Below, in pieces: positions 1 to 11,443 of a DNA stretch of 64,000 nt. The stretch is from positions 38,872,360 through 38,936,359 of the forward strand of contig CM065295.1 of the NCBI GenBank assembly GCA_032871835.1, given 5' to 3'. The stretch is from Dipteronia dyeriana (lineage: Eukaryota; Streptophyta; Magnoliopsida; Sapindales; Sapindaceae). Each line of letters begins with the position of its first letter. Within the stretch, counting starts at the first letter, position 1. The notes below the pieces were generated by a model that had not been told where the DNA came from, did not search any database, and was given only the letters and a program-made list of their open reading frames with translations. Position numbers and translations under genes: made by a program.

Positions 1-713
1 GGATTCTTAACTCCCAAATAAATCCACCTAAGGAAAGGATTCTTGCCAACCAAGTAAATCCTTCTTAGGAGAGGATTTATGATCCTATATACATGTTTGT
101 TAGTTTCGGCAAGCCTAAGGTGATTTCATAGAATTAATTTCAGCCAGCCCTAATCTTTTAGAGAGAAGATTTCGGCTACCATAGAAATTTTGAGGGAGAA
201 AATATGATTTTACTCTAGACAAAATTCGATCAACTATAAGAAATAGTGTGAGATTCGGCAAATAAGAAAAGAATGTTTAGTTTTCGATAGTACACTAGTA
301 GCCTTTACATTAAAAGGCTTTGTGTACAACATCGAATCAAGGTTCACGCGAGTTTCAATCAAATTGATTAACAATTCACAAGTGACCTAACGTTCTTTGT
401 TTTCTTCTTGGAGGATTATTGTAACTAACAAAGAGAAATATTTTGTTTGTTTCCATCCTTAGGTATACAATTAAAAGAAGAGGGAGCCCACACTCCTAGG
501 TGATTCACGTTCGTGATTGGATTGGAAGATCTTGTGGAATCAATTTGACGCTTGTTCAATCGTCATGAGAAAAATGTACGAAACTTTTTATATACATTAA
601 TTAATCTAGGGTTAAGGTTCTTGTTATTCAAAGGGAAAAAATTTATTTATATGAAACCTTAATTTTTCTTATTTCTCACGCTTCCGTTGCATTTTGAACT
701 GATTTTCTCTACA
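1..713 (+). mobile_element. 3' part of a family A Ty1/copia LTR
   Basis: The stretch matches the last third of the complete LTR at 38358-40548: the same paired motifs of the form GGATTCTTAACTACCAAGTA, the same 'cacactcctaggtgattcacg' block and the same end (cgctt-cgt...ctctaca). It stops at a CA dinucleotide, as LTRs do, immediately before unrelated MULE sequence. The rest of this copy lies left of the window, so it could be a solo LTR or the 3' LTR of a complete element; orientation is +. Confidence 0.85.
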
Positions 714-720
714 GTTAGCT

Positions 721-3090
721 ATGGGAGACACTGGAGGTAGAGGCGGGTACGATTTAGGATGCCAGGACATGCTGTTGGAGACACCGGATCACGAGGAGAA
801 GTTGGAGAGGAGCGTGAGGTATGTTCAAAATTTTGTTCTGCATTCATTTGTTTCAAACGCATTTACATGTGCATGACTAACAATGTGTAATTGTTTTCAG
901 GGTTGTCTGGAGTGTAGAATAAAAGATTTGGAGGCTTCGGTTCGTGATTTATGGGATTGTCTCTAGATAAGTGATACAGAACAAAATAGGCAGCATCATA
1001 AATTGATGGACTCGGTCTGAGGGTAGTGGGGTTCGACATCACAGACAACAGAAGAGGGTACACATTCCTACGATCGAGACTCCAGTCCCAGAGACAGAGA
1101 CGAGCGATGTAGCCATGTCGAGGGGACAGACCCTAGGAGAGTAGGTCAGATGCAGGGTACTGGACTGGAGTTATAGAACAATAGCAGGGGACTCGTACTG
1201 AAGGTACCTGACTTCCTCTGCTTATGGAGGTCCAGGAGACTTCTTCCGATCGATCACGTCGTCTCAGTGTTTCCTACATCGGAGTTGACTCTACGGTTCG
1301 ATCTCGTGGAACCCCTCCTCTCAGGGATACCATTGACCTATCCTTTTAGACACCTTCTCCCAGGAACACCTTCGGACCATCTCGTGGGGCCTATCCTCAT
1401 CCTAGGGACACATCTGGACCAAACCCGTCTAGCCCATCCTTATCTCAAGGACATACCTGGACCATCCCGTCTAGCCAATCCTCATCCTAGGGACACATCT
1501 GGACATTCCTGTCGGTTCCTTCCTCCTAGGGACAGGTCTCCTTGATCGCTTGGGACCCTGACTCCTCTTAGGGATAGATCCAGTGGATACCGTGGGTCTC
1601 TGACTCCTCCTAGGCACAGCTTCAGACCATCTCATGGGTCTCCTACACCTATTAGGGATAGATCCACACCATCCCATAGGTTCTCTGCACCTATCAGGGA
1701 TTGGTCCATACCATCCAGTTGATCCCTTTAACCTCTCAAAGATAAGTCCAGACCATCCCGTGGGACCCCTCCTCCTCCCACCTACACCTCCGGTCCATCT
1801 CATAGGATCCCTCGTACATCACCGTATCCCCCATGCTCACAGTGCGGGTGGCAACTACTGAGCCCATACATGGACCCTACTCGCCCGAAGAGGTTAAGGA
1901 CAATGCCGACAACATCAAAGCATGCATTCACTCCTACTGCTTTGGTAGATGTTGGGCAACTGGAGGCATACAAATCATATAAGAGGAATAGGACGTGGGA
2001 ATTGTAAGTATTAGACTTTTTACTTAATTGAAGCATCTTTAGTTTATTTTACATTCATTGTTCTAATGTTTTGGAAAAATTAATGCAGGCATGATGTTGA
2101 TCTCATGGAGTTAGTAGACGTGGGTTGGTTCCAGCGGTTCCAAGAGAACTACATAGAATTGTTTAACACGGTACGCACCTAACTTTAACAAGGTTTCGCT
2201 TTAATCACACTTGAATTCTAACGTTGTTTTGTAACTATGTTTCAACATATGGACGCGTACTTGAACATCTTACTGAAGTGTCAGCGAACATACCCCATTA
2301 TGTATAACCAGAGGATGAACATTCTGACCACCCAGTTCTTTGTAAGTGTTTTTTAATTTTCATAATTCCGTTTTTTTCGGTGATCCTAACTCCGCTGGAA
2401 ATATTTTTTCTACAGTCTTTGTTGGAGTATCAGTGGGATAGAAAAATTCCTCGTGATGCTGAAAAGGAAGCGAAGACATTAGGGTGGAAGGTGTTGCAGT
2501 ACAGGTGGTCCGCTGACAACTTATGACCATAGATGGATTACTCCCCACAGGAAACTGGCCATTGCACGAGGTTAAAATGGTAAGTTTTATTAAATGAAGG
2601 CCTCAATATGTTTCTCCCATAATTTTGGTGAATAATATGATTTTACCATGTCTATGTGTTGTACAGGTTCTTATTCCATGTAACGTCGGATGCCAGCATT
2701 GGCTTATGGCCAGCGTGGACCTGACTACCGGAGTGATACACATCCTAGACCCCTTTAGACAGGACGTCCCTGTACACATCAGGAAACTCCAGGTACGACC
2801 ACTGAGATGATTTCTCCCCTTGATGTTGCATCAATCTGGATTTCACGACCTAAGGAAACCTAGTGAGGAGAAGTTCCAGATGTAAAAAAGGCCCTTTAAG
2901 GTGAGCCTGCTGTCGAGATCAGCTGTGCCATAACAGTAAAAAAGGTATACGTGTTTGAACATCAAAATAACTTTCTGTATAATTTATAATAAACTTAACA
3001 ATTATGCTTGGCGTGCATTGCAATGGTAACTGTGAGGCGTATACGTTGAGGTTGATAGAGTAAGTAATGTCAGACATAGTCCAGTATGAC
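721..3090 (+). pseudogene. Ulp1-like (peptidase C48) gene of the MULE, broken
   Basis: The family is SUMO-protease-like cysteine peptidases. The last part holds the catalytic core: a His-Trp pair near 2697 within VLIPCNVGCQHWLMASVDL, an Asp in ILDPF near 2745-2760, and a probable catalytic Cys codon at 3031 within GNCEAYTLRLIE, where active members usually read GDCG. Upstream exons encode a Gly-rich start (ATG 721), a 14-residue repeat region (1300-1815) and pieces such as YLNILLKCQRTYPIMYNQR (2256-2340). Splice-like borders are visible at 818/898, 2088/2171, 2341/2415 and 2667. Stops occur within several exons (for example near 964, 1018 and 2525), so it is a pseudogene. The family assignment is good; the exon model is approximate. 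Confidence 0.7.
1300..1815 (+). repeat. 42-bp (14-residue) coding minisatellite
   Basis: About a dozen degenerate copies of a 42-bp unit lie head to tail. In the frame of the Ulp1-like gene they encode a 14-residue Pro/Ser/Arg-rich period of the type SHGSPTPIRDRSTP. Copies near 1630-1720 are best preserved; others have indels and stops. The array lies in the gene's N-terminal, non-catalytic half. Confidence 0.75.
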
Positions 3091-3389
3091 TGGATAGAAG
3101 ACGATATGCCCACCATACGAGAGAAAATGGTTGTGGAGGTGTTCTGTAACTCTCAGCCACAATTCTGATTGTAGTGACTGTACATAATTTTTTTGTATAT
3201 TTTTTTAAATATTATCATTCTTTGATTATTTAAAATTATTTATGTTGCATAAGAACACATTACATACCTATCTTAAAAAGGAAATTTAAAATTTACATCC
3301 CTATTTAATTTGAAAATGGAAATGAGATACAAGTCGTACAATTACAACTAATGAAAATGACTCCCAAGTCCCAACTGAACACGTCCATT

Positions 3390-6043
3390 CATACTACAGT
3401 GGACTCTTTCTGAGGGCACGTCTGTTTGTTATGTCCAACTGAGTGACAGATGCTACACTTGCGTCGGTATTCCTAAGGAACAACTCTACTCAGACTATCG
3501 TTATTCAAAGGTGTGTTAGGACACCTCCAAGCATTATGACCTGATTGTCCACATCTTCTACAGGATTAAGTGGTTATCCTTTCTGAAGATGAGGTATGTC
3601 GTCCCCTCCTCGAATGTCCAGCTTACCTCATGGAAAATGGATTTAATACAACACACTCAGTGATGTCGGTTGGCACTATCCAAGAATAAGAATGGCCAAC
3701 AAGCATAGTAGGAACCGAGTATGCATCGATAAGTGTTTGTCTCTTATAGAAGTCCACACGCCAAGAAGTGATATCTAAGTTTCGCTCCCTGGTTAAACAT
3801 AAAAGATATATATAAAAACCATTTCCAACAACACAAAGATGTGAAATCTAAGTACTGTACCTTGTTGCTGCAAGCACGTACGAACATGGAAACTTGTCCG
3901 TTTGAAATTTGTTGCAAGTGCAAATCTTCCGGGCTAAGTCAACAGTCCACTACTTCACGGACCATTTAACGGAGAATATGTTTCAGTGAACTGGATTGAT
4001 GGTCATATAACCACACTTCTCAACACGTTTGAGGATCACAAGATGTGCTGCGTCGGTCAACTGATGACACATGGACTGTACAGCTCGATAGCGATCATGA
4101 AACCACCTATGCAACATATTTATGATGAACTCTACCGGTGTCAACATAGGCAGTTGCCGTACAAATTTTAGACAAGAGTTTATGCATTCAACAATATTTG
4201 CTGTCATTACCCTATACATTCTTTTCGGACAGTGTGCACGAAACTATTTGTGGGGATCGGTATCATTGGCATAATCATATGCATTCAGGTACAGGTTACG
4301 TAACTTTTCCATGTGGCAGTTATATTTCAGTTCAGTGTATGATCTAGCTCTTTTATCTATTATGGCTGCTATATCCTTTCTGTGAAATTGCTTATTCATA
4401 TTTTCAGGAAAATGCCAACAATATATCGTATGGGTTACATCGGGAAACACTTTGAAAATCCCAGCTTTAGTGCTTGCATGTCGATCGAAAATGAAAACTA
4501 GATCATCAATATGACCTAGGGCGCCCTTCAAACAATCTGAAAACCACTCCCATAAAATGTTGTTTTTTGAGTCACCGTACCCAAAAGCAATTGGTTACAC
4601 CTGTTCATTCCCATCTTGTGCAGTGGCTAGAAACATTATACCTTTAAATTTTCCCTTTAAATAGGCATCATCTACTGCAATAACTGGACGCATACACCTC
4701 CGAAATTCTCTAAGTGAGGCACCTAATGACATGAAAAAATAGAAAAATTTACCATCTTCGTCACCCTATAAGTTAGTGATTGTGTCAGGACTTTGTTGTT
4801 CCAACACGTAACCGAAAGATGACAGTAATTGGAAGCTTTATTCTTGTGTTCAATTGGTGAGTGACAACGCATAATGTAGGGCTTGATGTGCCTTACAGTA
4901 TAGGATTTGGATGCCGTACATTGTTTTCATGTCCGAGATTATGTCCTTCGGACGTATGAGATGACCATCATGTTGTTAAAGTCTAGGTGCTACTACTTCT
5001 CCGATTATGACTGCATTAGCTTGTCGGTTGCGATGGTGAATCTCCTCCAATGGACAAGTGTGTTCGTTGGTAAATCTTCTTACTTGGAAGTATGTCCCTT
5101 CATCTCTCCTTACAGTTCTTAACTTCCATGTACAGTTGTCCATCAGACAAACCAGATGTAACGTTGTTTTATTAGACCTTATTACCTTCCACTCGAAGTT
5201 CTGCCGCATTACAAAAAGACCAACTAGTCTCTTCAAATCCTTTTTAGTAGGTAAAAATTACCCTTTATATATCATGCTTGTAGGTTCTTCTTCTACCAAG
5301 TTCCTGCTTCCACCCATACCAAACGAGTATGAATCTGCTATGGGAATAACCCACGTTGTGGCATTATTAGAATCATACGGAGTTACATTAGGGCAGACCT
5401 CAGAGGTCCCAGCTATATCTAGTGCACTGGAACTGAATCTATGTACACGTCATGCATGTCTTTCCGTTTGGACAGGTTCTTCCTCTTCCACATTATTCAC
5501 TACATTATCTACCGAATGAAAATTTGCCACATTACCCAAATCATTAATCGGCCCAAGATTTGGTTGAGTGTTCTCCTGATTGTTCATGTCATTGTAGAAC
5601 TCATTGTAATGGTGGTTGAACTGTCCATCATTCATCTCAATTTGACATCTAACACATCGCTGAAGTAAGGTTCGACTACTTCACCATGGTCGGCTACTTT
5701 CGGTGGGACACCACACATGTTATCCTGGCCGTCAATCCCACTGCTTTCTATAAACAACAGGTTGCTTCCGCTTGACGATCGAAATTGTTGGGTGTTATCA
5801 CGATGAGGAAATGACACTTCCTGTTGGCCTCTCAATTAGACTAACACATAATTGAGCGATCACCCTATCTTCTCTTAAAATAAACTGAACATTATCGTCA
5901 TTTCTTATAAATGTACGATATGTAGTCCCAGGAATGATGGATATACACTGTAGATCAACACAGTATTTGTTCTCATCATACTTCACAACGGGTTGCATGA
6001 TCGACACCAGTCCATCATAAGCTATATTCTACGACACATACAT
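3390..6043 (-). pseudogene. MURA-type MULE transposase, broken
   Basis: Read on the minus strand. The start codon is near 6043 (MYVS...), followed by an acidic linker and a MuDR-type DNA-binding domain at 5236-4976, with zinc ligands of spacing C-x4-C...H-x-C (CLMDNC...NEHTC). The MULE catalytic domain covers about 4720-4244: the first Asp lies in PVIAVDDAYLKGKFKG near 4680, the second in FIFDRHAS near 4490, followed by IYCWHFPENMNKQF. A SWIM-like motif near 3930-3880 reads CTCNKFQTDKFPCSYV, with Tyr where the family has the zinc-binding His. After a probable intron (about 3862-3793) come two CCHC knuckles: CRRCGQSGHNAWRC near 3560-3520 and CSICHSVGHNKQTC near 3455-3415. Stops and frameshifts break the frame repeatedly, so it cannot encode a full transposase. 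Confidence 0.8.
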
Positions 6044-6391
6044 GTTAGGCTTTAGATTTGTGTTGGCTTAATTCCATAACAAACTTCATTTCTTTGTAAT
6101 GCTTAGTTGCTTAAGTGGTTCGTGATTATAAGAGCTTCAAGGAAGATAAGCAACTACTCATGATGCAAAGCTTTCCAGTCATGTTGCATACGTTACCTTC
6201 ATCTTCATGTATCGAGTCGAATTCTTATTTTAAGAGTTAAATTTCTTATACGTCCATGTTTGTGAGGGAGTCGCGTTACGTAATCTTCAAATGGATTCAA
6301 ATTCGAAGTTCCAAAGCCAAAAAACGATCGAAGAACGCATGAGGAGCGCAAGGGAGGAGCACCATGGCCAAAGGCCATGATATGGTGCAAG

Positions 6392-6416
6392 CCCAAGATG
6401 GCGCGTGGCCATCTCG
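6392..6416. repeat. Palindrome in L-family LTR
   Basis: Arms CCAAGATGGC and GCCATCTCGG flank a 5-nt loop. It is homologous to the more perfect palindromes at 21093-21117 and 29014-29038. A second short palindrome, ATGGCC-AAA-GGCCAT, lies at 6363-6377. Confidence 0.8.
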
Positions 6417-7204
6417 GCCCCAAAGCCTTACTGCCCCAAGATACCCACGTGCCATATCGGGAAGGCTCTAAAGCAATGGTTCATTTTGGTCTTTTGGTTT
6501 GCCTCTCTTTTAAATACACTTCTTCCCTCTCATTCATTACAAGTTGAAGATTTAAAGAACAAGAGCAAAAGTTTTTCTTTCAACTTTTGATTTTTGTTTT
6601 TGTGATAACTTCCTCATTTCTACTCTGAATCACTTGATTAAAAAATCGATGTCAAGTGTATTGAAGAGATCTACAAACCCCAGGCATTTTTAGAACAAAT
6701 GTATGCCTTTATTTTTTAAAGTGACCAGATTTTCAGTTCGAGATTTCATCATTGTTTGGTAAAATCATCTTCTTCTTACTTTTCTTCTTTGATCTTCTTT
6801 TTGATTGATCATATTTGATTAAGAAGCATGAATAGGATGATTTTGATTTGATTTTGTGGTCTGTTCTATTGATTCTCAAGTTTAGTATGATTTGTGTTCA
6901 TTTGATTGATTTTTAGCTAAGCTTGATTTTCATGAAATTGATTCTAGAAATATGTTGTACTTGTATGCTTTAGTGTTGATTTCTAGATTGATTTCATTTT
7001 CTAATAACTAGGTTGTATTCAATTGATTTCTATATCTTCATATGTATTTTCTTAGTTGGTAACATGCTTAGGTTGTGTAGATACATTTGTGATTGTTCTT
7101 TGAAAGCATAATCTAGCTATGTTGTTGCATGTTCATAGATTGTGTTTGATCAACATAGTCTATTTGTGTGTGATTTTATCATTTGCATAAGCACTTAGAT
7201 CATT

Positions 7205-7440
7205 GCCTTGTGAAGAGGTAGGAAGTCTCACATCTTAGAGTGATTGTTTGATTTGAGCAACTGAAAGTCTTAGCTAGAGTTGGGAGGACTCAGATTGCTA
7301 AGCAAGTGGAAGTCTCGACCAGAAGTAGGAGACCTCGGATTGTTAAGCAAGAAACTCTTAGTTAGAGTCGGGAGGACTCAGATAACTAAGCAAGAAAGTC
7401 TTGCCAAGGGTCAGGAGGATTCAGAAAGGTGAGCAAGGTG
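7205..7440 (+). repeat. 40-45-bp minisatellite inside L-family LTR
   Basis: About five degenerate head-to-tail units contain 'gagtcgggaggactcag' and 'taagcaagaaagtcttg'. The same unit on the opposite strand makes up 19760-20075 and 27690-27990 in the L1 LTRs, with more copies there. Confidence 0.75.
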
Positions 7441-7840
7441 GCAATAAGTTCATTAAGTCGGATAGATGGTAGTTTCTAGGTGAATGGGTCACTTGCGAGA
7501 TTGTACTTGTTTTATCTACTAATGGATTTGCTTTTACTGGTGGTTGCTAACCCGTGGATGTTTTCTCTTTGGAGGTTTACCATGTAAATATTTTGTGTCT
7601 TTGTTTGCATTTTTCTTTAAGCATTATTAAAATTGCATTGTTTTTAAAAGAAGACTAAAATTGGAGCATATACCTTTCAACCCCCCCCCCCCTTCAGTAT
7701 ATTTACACTATAAAGATAAAAAGAAATTCAATACAATCTTTGGTTATTGGAACCTAAATGCCTAAGACTTTTGTCGGGTAACTGCTCCCATCGACAATTG
7801 TAAGATATTACTATTCTCACTCGATTCATTCTCTTGTTAA

Positions 7841-8243
7841 GAACATCTAATTAAAATTAAAATAACAATTAAAAAAACCTTGAGATTTTTTAAGAAGTAC
7901 TCAAGATTTTTTGCAACTGATCGAGCTTTTTTCAGAAGTACTCGAGATTTTCTTGGCAAGTTATCGAGTTTTTTTGCCAACAGTATGATCGAGCTTTTTT
8001 AGGCCTTCGTCGAGATTTTCTTTCAAGTTCCCGAGAAGTTTAGAACATCTAATTAAAAATAGAATAACAATTAAAAAAACCTCGAGATTTTTTAAGAAGT
8101 GCTCGAGAATTTGTTGCAACTGATCGAGTTTTTTTCATAAGTACTCGAGATTTTCTTGGCACCTGATCGAGGTTTTTTGCCAACTGCATGATCGAGCTTT
8201 TTTAGGCCATCGTCGAGCTTTTTTTTCAAGTTCCCAAGAAGTT
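7841..8243 (+). repeat. Tandem duplication, unit about 200 bp
   Basis: 7841-8041 and 8042-8243 are near-identical direct repeats, both starting agaacatctaattaaaa and ending aagttcccgagaagtt (variant in copy 2). Each unit is itself made of short TCGAG(A/C)TTTTTT words. The bases from 7708 to 7840 show no recognisable gene. Confidence 0.85.
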
Positions 8244-8938
8244 GTTTCCTCGGTCCGAGCTTTCTATAAGTAAATGCATCCTAGCTTTTTATAAAAAGGT
8301 CCGAGCCTTTTTGGAATTGCAACAATAATCTCGGAACCGTTGAAAAAAAGCTCGAACCACTGTCATAAAAGCTCGAAACAATGGCAAAAAAGTTCGGCAA
8401 AAGGAAAAATAATCTCGACCACATTCTGGTTTTACAAGTTCATACACCAATGGATACATGGTAAACCCACTTAGAAGTGCATGAAAAAATAAGATCATAA
8501 AGGAATGTTACCTGCAGATTCAAAAGACTTCATATTTTTTTTCGAAAATAGATTGGAGTTGTAAATCGATCTTCAAACATCAATTTTGGAGAGACAACAC
8601 AACTTTTCGTTTTTAAAGAGTTGATTGAAGAACAAAGACAACTTTTAAGGGCATTTTGGACAGTTGACCATAATATGTGCCTTTTAAACATAAGTTATTA
8701 AATGAGTGACATCATCGCAACTCAACTAAAAAAATGTGATTTTCTTCACTAATTCCACATAAATTAATGGTTAAATGTATAATATAAGGTAAGAACAACG
8801 ATACAAATGAGGAGAGAAAGTAATCTAAATTTTGAAGCAACTGATGAGAGCCTACAATAAATAGGTCTATAATCTATATACAAGCATAAACCTTATTATA
8901 AGATTTATCTCTAAAAATCAACAAATAATAATAACTTA
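8244..8938. other. Non-coding stretch with inverted TCGAGCTTTTT words
   Basis: From 8300 to about 8420 the words seen in the 7841-8243 duplication reappear in the opposite orientation (AAAAAAGCTCGAAC and variants). The remainder up to 8938 is AT-rich DNA in which I see no gene. The short ORF at 8289-8498 follows this low-complexity sequence and has no recognisable domain. Confidence 0.5.
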
Positions 8939-9380
8939 GGGGTCATTTGTTTTTTTGTCTGATAACTGAATAGTTCTGAATTTTCTGAAGAATAAATGGA
9001 GATTGAAATATGAATCTGAATGACATGTTTGATTTTTTTATTTCTCACACCTGAATTTACTGTCAACATGTTTGTTTTTCTAAAATAAAATAGTCGGAAA
9101 ATAACTAATTTTACATTTATACCCATACTAATTAAAAAAAAACAATTTAACATGCACCATTTTTTATAAGATTTTTTATAAGAAACAATTGTGTACTAGA
9201 TGAATAATTAGATAAAAAAAAATTATACAAAGTTCTTATTAGGATTTAGTAGGAGCTAAAAAAATTCAATTGTTCAATCCCATGAAAAGAGTTCAAGTTA
9301 TTGTTAAAAAAAAAAGAGTTCAAGTTCAATATGCACCGAAAGTAAAAAAAAATTATTGATTTTTTTAAAATAGATTCTTG

Positions 9381-9426
<46 letters not shown>

Positions 9427-9910
9427 ATATAAATATAATTATTCAATATCATCTTCAAACCACAAAATCGAATCAATATAGTAGATAAATTTATTGAGTA
9501 CTAGATGGATTGTTAGATAAAAAATATACAGAGTTCTTACCATGATTTTGTAGGAGCTAAAGAAATTCAATTGTTCAATCCCATAAAAAATTTAGTATAA
9601 AGAAGTGATTAGGGTTTTTTTTCCTTTCTAAAACCCGTTTAAAATAAGAAATGTGTTATATATATATATAAAGAATTCTACACCATATCAAATTAGAATA
9701 TATTTGGAAATACTTTTTTTTTTAGGGTTGACTTGGAAGTGAATATATTAAATGTAATCCAGTTATTTGAAATTAAGTTAAAATTTATGATTTTTTACTT
9801 TTTATGTTAAGTTGTTTTTTTTTAAAAGTTGTTTGACCACTTAAAAAAAAAAAACAACTTAATGAGTTCAATTTAGACCCATTAAGTTTTAAATAAAAAC
9901 AAACGACCCC
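8939..9910. mobile_element. PIF/Harbinger-type non-autonomous TIR element (972 bp)
   Basis: Left end GGGGTCATTTGTTTTT and right end (reverse complement) GGGGTCGTTTGTTTTT agree at 15 of 16 positions and are flanked by TTA at 8936-8938 and 9911-9913. This is the three-base target duplication typical of PIF/Harbinger elements. No transposase is encoded. The inside is AT-rich and contains a TA microsatellite. Confidence 0.8.
9383..9433. repeat. TA microsatellite
   Basis: Two runs of alternating TA separated by 'attta', inside the TIR element. Confidence 0.9.
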
Positions 9911-9913
9911 TTA

Positions 9914-10989
9914 ATAATTATCTAAGTAGTGATAAGTTCATTTTATCATAACATTTATCTATAAAAAAATTGCTATGATTTTGCACTTTTAAAAAAAAAT
10001 ATTTTTACCTACCACTAATTCAACACTATAATTTTAAGTCTTTTAATATGCACTTATGCATAAAATATTAAATTCCTTACATATAGAATTCAAATTCAAG
10101 AAATAGAAATTTGTGCAATTTTTTCTTGTTTGAATTGTTTAAACATATGGGAATTCAATCAAAAGTTCTCTGCTTATATATGGTATTATACCTCAACACA
10201 CATTGGGATAAATTTGAAATTAATACAACTAAACAGAATTTCTAGTTCGAAGTGCTTTGGTGACAATAAAAAAATTGCTCTAAAACACCTTAGCAATTGA
10301 GATTTGTAAAATGCTAGTACAAGAACAAGATTTCAGAAGTGAACTCTCGTTGACTTGAGGTGTACTTATGTGATTTTACTATTTGAACTTTCGGATGAAG
10401 ATATAACTGAAGCAACCCTAATTAATATTCGTTTTTGTCTCAAATCGCAACAAGCTAGAAAGCTGAGCCATTAATCAACTAATAAAAGAATCTTTGTATG
10501 ATCCCAGTTTCATAGAAATAAGTGGCGAGCAAATTGAGTAGTGCATCGAACTAATCCATCTTGGAGGATCAGAAAGCGTGCAATAAGGTGACTGTGAAAT
10601 TTCTTTGTAAGCTCATCTCATTGCTTGAGGTGGAGCAATCATCGGAAAATATTTTATCTTTGTTATACTTGTACCCGATTACAATGAAATTACCAATAAA
10701 ACATAAAGAAATAACAAAGCAAAGGCAATTAAAGCCCTATAAATACATGCACCAAACCCTAATCAACCCTGCCTTGCATTGTAGATCACACATCGGTGAG
10801 GACATCTGTCTTGGGTGGTAACAGGGGTCTTGGTGAAGTGGCACAATGATTGTGGTTTTTTTAGCGGTCTATTTCAACACGGTTTAGGAAGCGGGTGGTC
10901 AACCACAACTTGAATCGTAATCAATTACAAGCATGCGTTGAATCAGAAAATATTAGCAGAAAGGGTAATAGTTTGCTTCTGGAAGTTCT
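9914..10989. other. Unassigned AT-rich region
   Basis: No domain is recognisable. Around 10735-10790 there is a TATA-like 'ccctataaatacatgc' followed by 'accctaatcaaccctgcc', which has the look of an LTR promoter and leader. A decayed LTR fragment is therefore possible, but I cannot find a partner. The 86-codon ORF at 10561-10821 has no recognisable content. Confidence 0.4.
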
Positions 10990-11443
10990 TGTGCTAATAG
11001 AAAAGAGATTTCTCATTTTAAAAAAAACTTGTCATATATAGGAAATAATGTTTATGTAAAACAAGGAAATCTTGTACGTATAGGAGATTGATTTCCTTGT
11101 AGGTTCAAACTCTCTATAATTCATATAAATAGACCATAATAGCTAGGCTATAATGTGGTGAGCAAATTAGCAAAAACCAAGAGAGATCTCAAGATAACAT
11201 GGGGATACTAGAAAGAGAGAATCCTGAGAGTGTGGATATAACAATTTTCTACATAGCGAAACTTTCTTTTATTGTCCTGAAGGCCGTGGTTTTTTTCTGA
11301 TTTGGATTTTCACATAAATTCTTGTATTGTATGTGATTGGATTGTTTATTTTCTCTTCTCTCTTATTTGTTTTTGTCTTATTTTTCTATTGTTTATTTGT
11401 GGTCTATCTAGCAACGCTTTCACGTAGTGACTTTGTTCGATAA
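10990..11443 (+). mobile_element. 5' LTR of an old Ty1/copia element (family B)
   Basis: The sequence has LTR architecture: a TATA-like 'catataaatagacc' near 11123 and a long leader with 'aggccgtggtttttttctg'. Its last two bases (CA) and the primer-binding site are found at 47245-47259, on the far side of the G1 insertion. The left edge is uncertain. The element's gag lies at 47305-49990. Confidence 0.65.

Larger units (their letters stand above)
721..6042. mobile_element. Degenerate KAONASHI-like MULE (Mutator-like DNA transposon)
   Basis: Two genes converge here: a Ulp1/C48 protease-like gene on + and a MURA-type transposase on -. MULEs that carry a Ulp1-like gene are known in plants (KAONASHI in Arabidopsis, CUMULE in melon). 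I see no convincing long terminal inverted repeats, which fits the KAONASHI type, so the outer edges are approximate. The left edge is close to the copia LTR ending at 713, and the right edge is interrupted by the LTR starting at 6043, which lies at the transposase start codon. Both genes carry many stops. Confidence 0.75.
6043..7707 (+). mobile_element. Lone LTR of the L family
   Basis: This is a + orientation relative of the LTRs of L1 (19304-21901 and 27192-29813, which lie on -). It starts TGTTAGGC..TTTAGATT, shares the GATGGC/GCCATC palindrome, the pyrimidine-rich leader after a TATA-like tttaaata near 6510, the 40-45-bp minisatellite and the closing C tract (7680-7692), and ends near a CA at 7707. 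It is about 0.9 kb shorter than the L1 LTRs, mostly in its first third. I could not find a clean target duplication, so it may be a decayed or truncated solo LTR. Confidence 0.7.

Noticed and set aside
1300..1815. Possible CRISPR array
   Set aside because: Units are contiguous, degenerate and coding, with no distinct spacers; the setting is a plant transposon.
5058..5519. 153-codon + strand ORF
   Set aside because: It lies opposite the MULE transposase DNA-binding domain and has no recognisable content of its own; it is the shadow of the minus-strand gene.
7680..7692. C homopolymer as an assembly artefact
   Set aside because: C/G tracts occur at the same place in the other L-family LTRs (19347-19359 on the opposite strand), so it is a family feature, although its exact length may be imprecise.
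10561..10821. 86-codon ORF with an in-frame ATG
   Set aside because: No domain, and it overlaps a TATA/leader-like segment that looks like LTR sequence.
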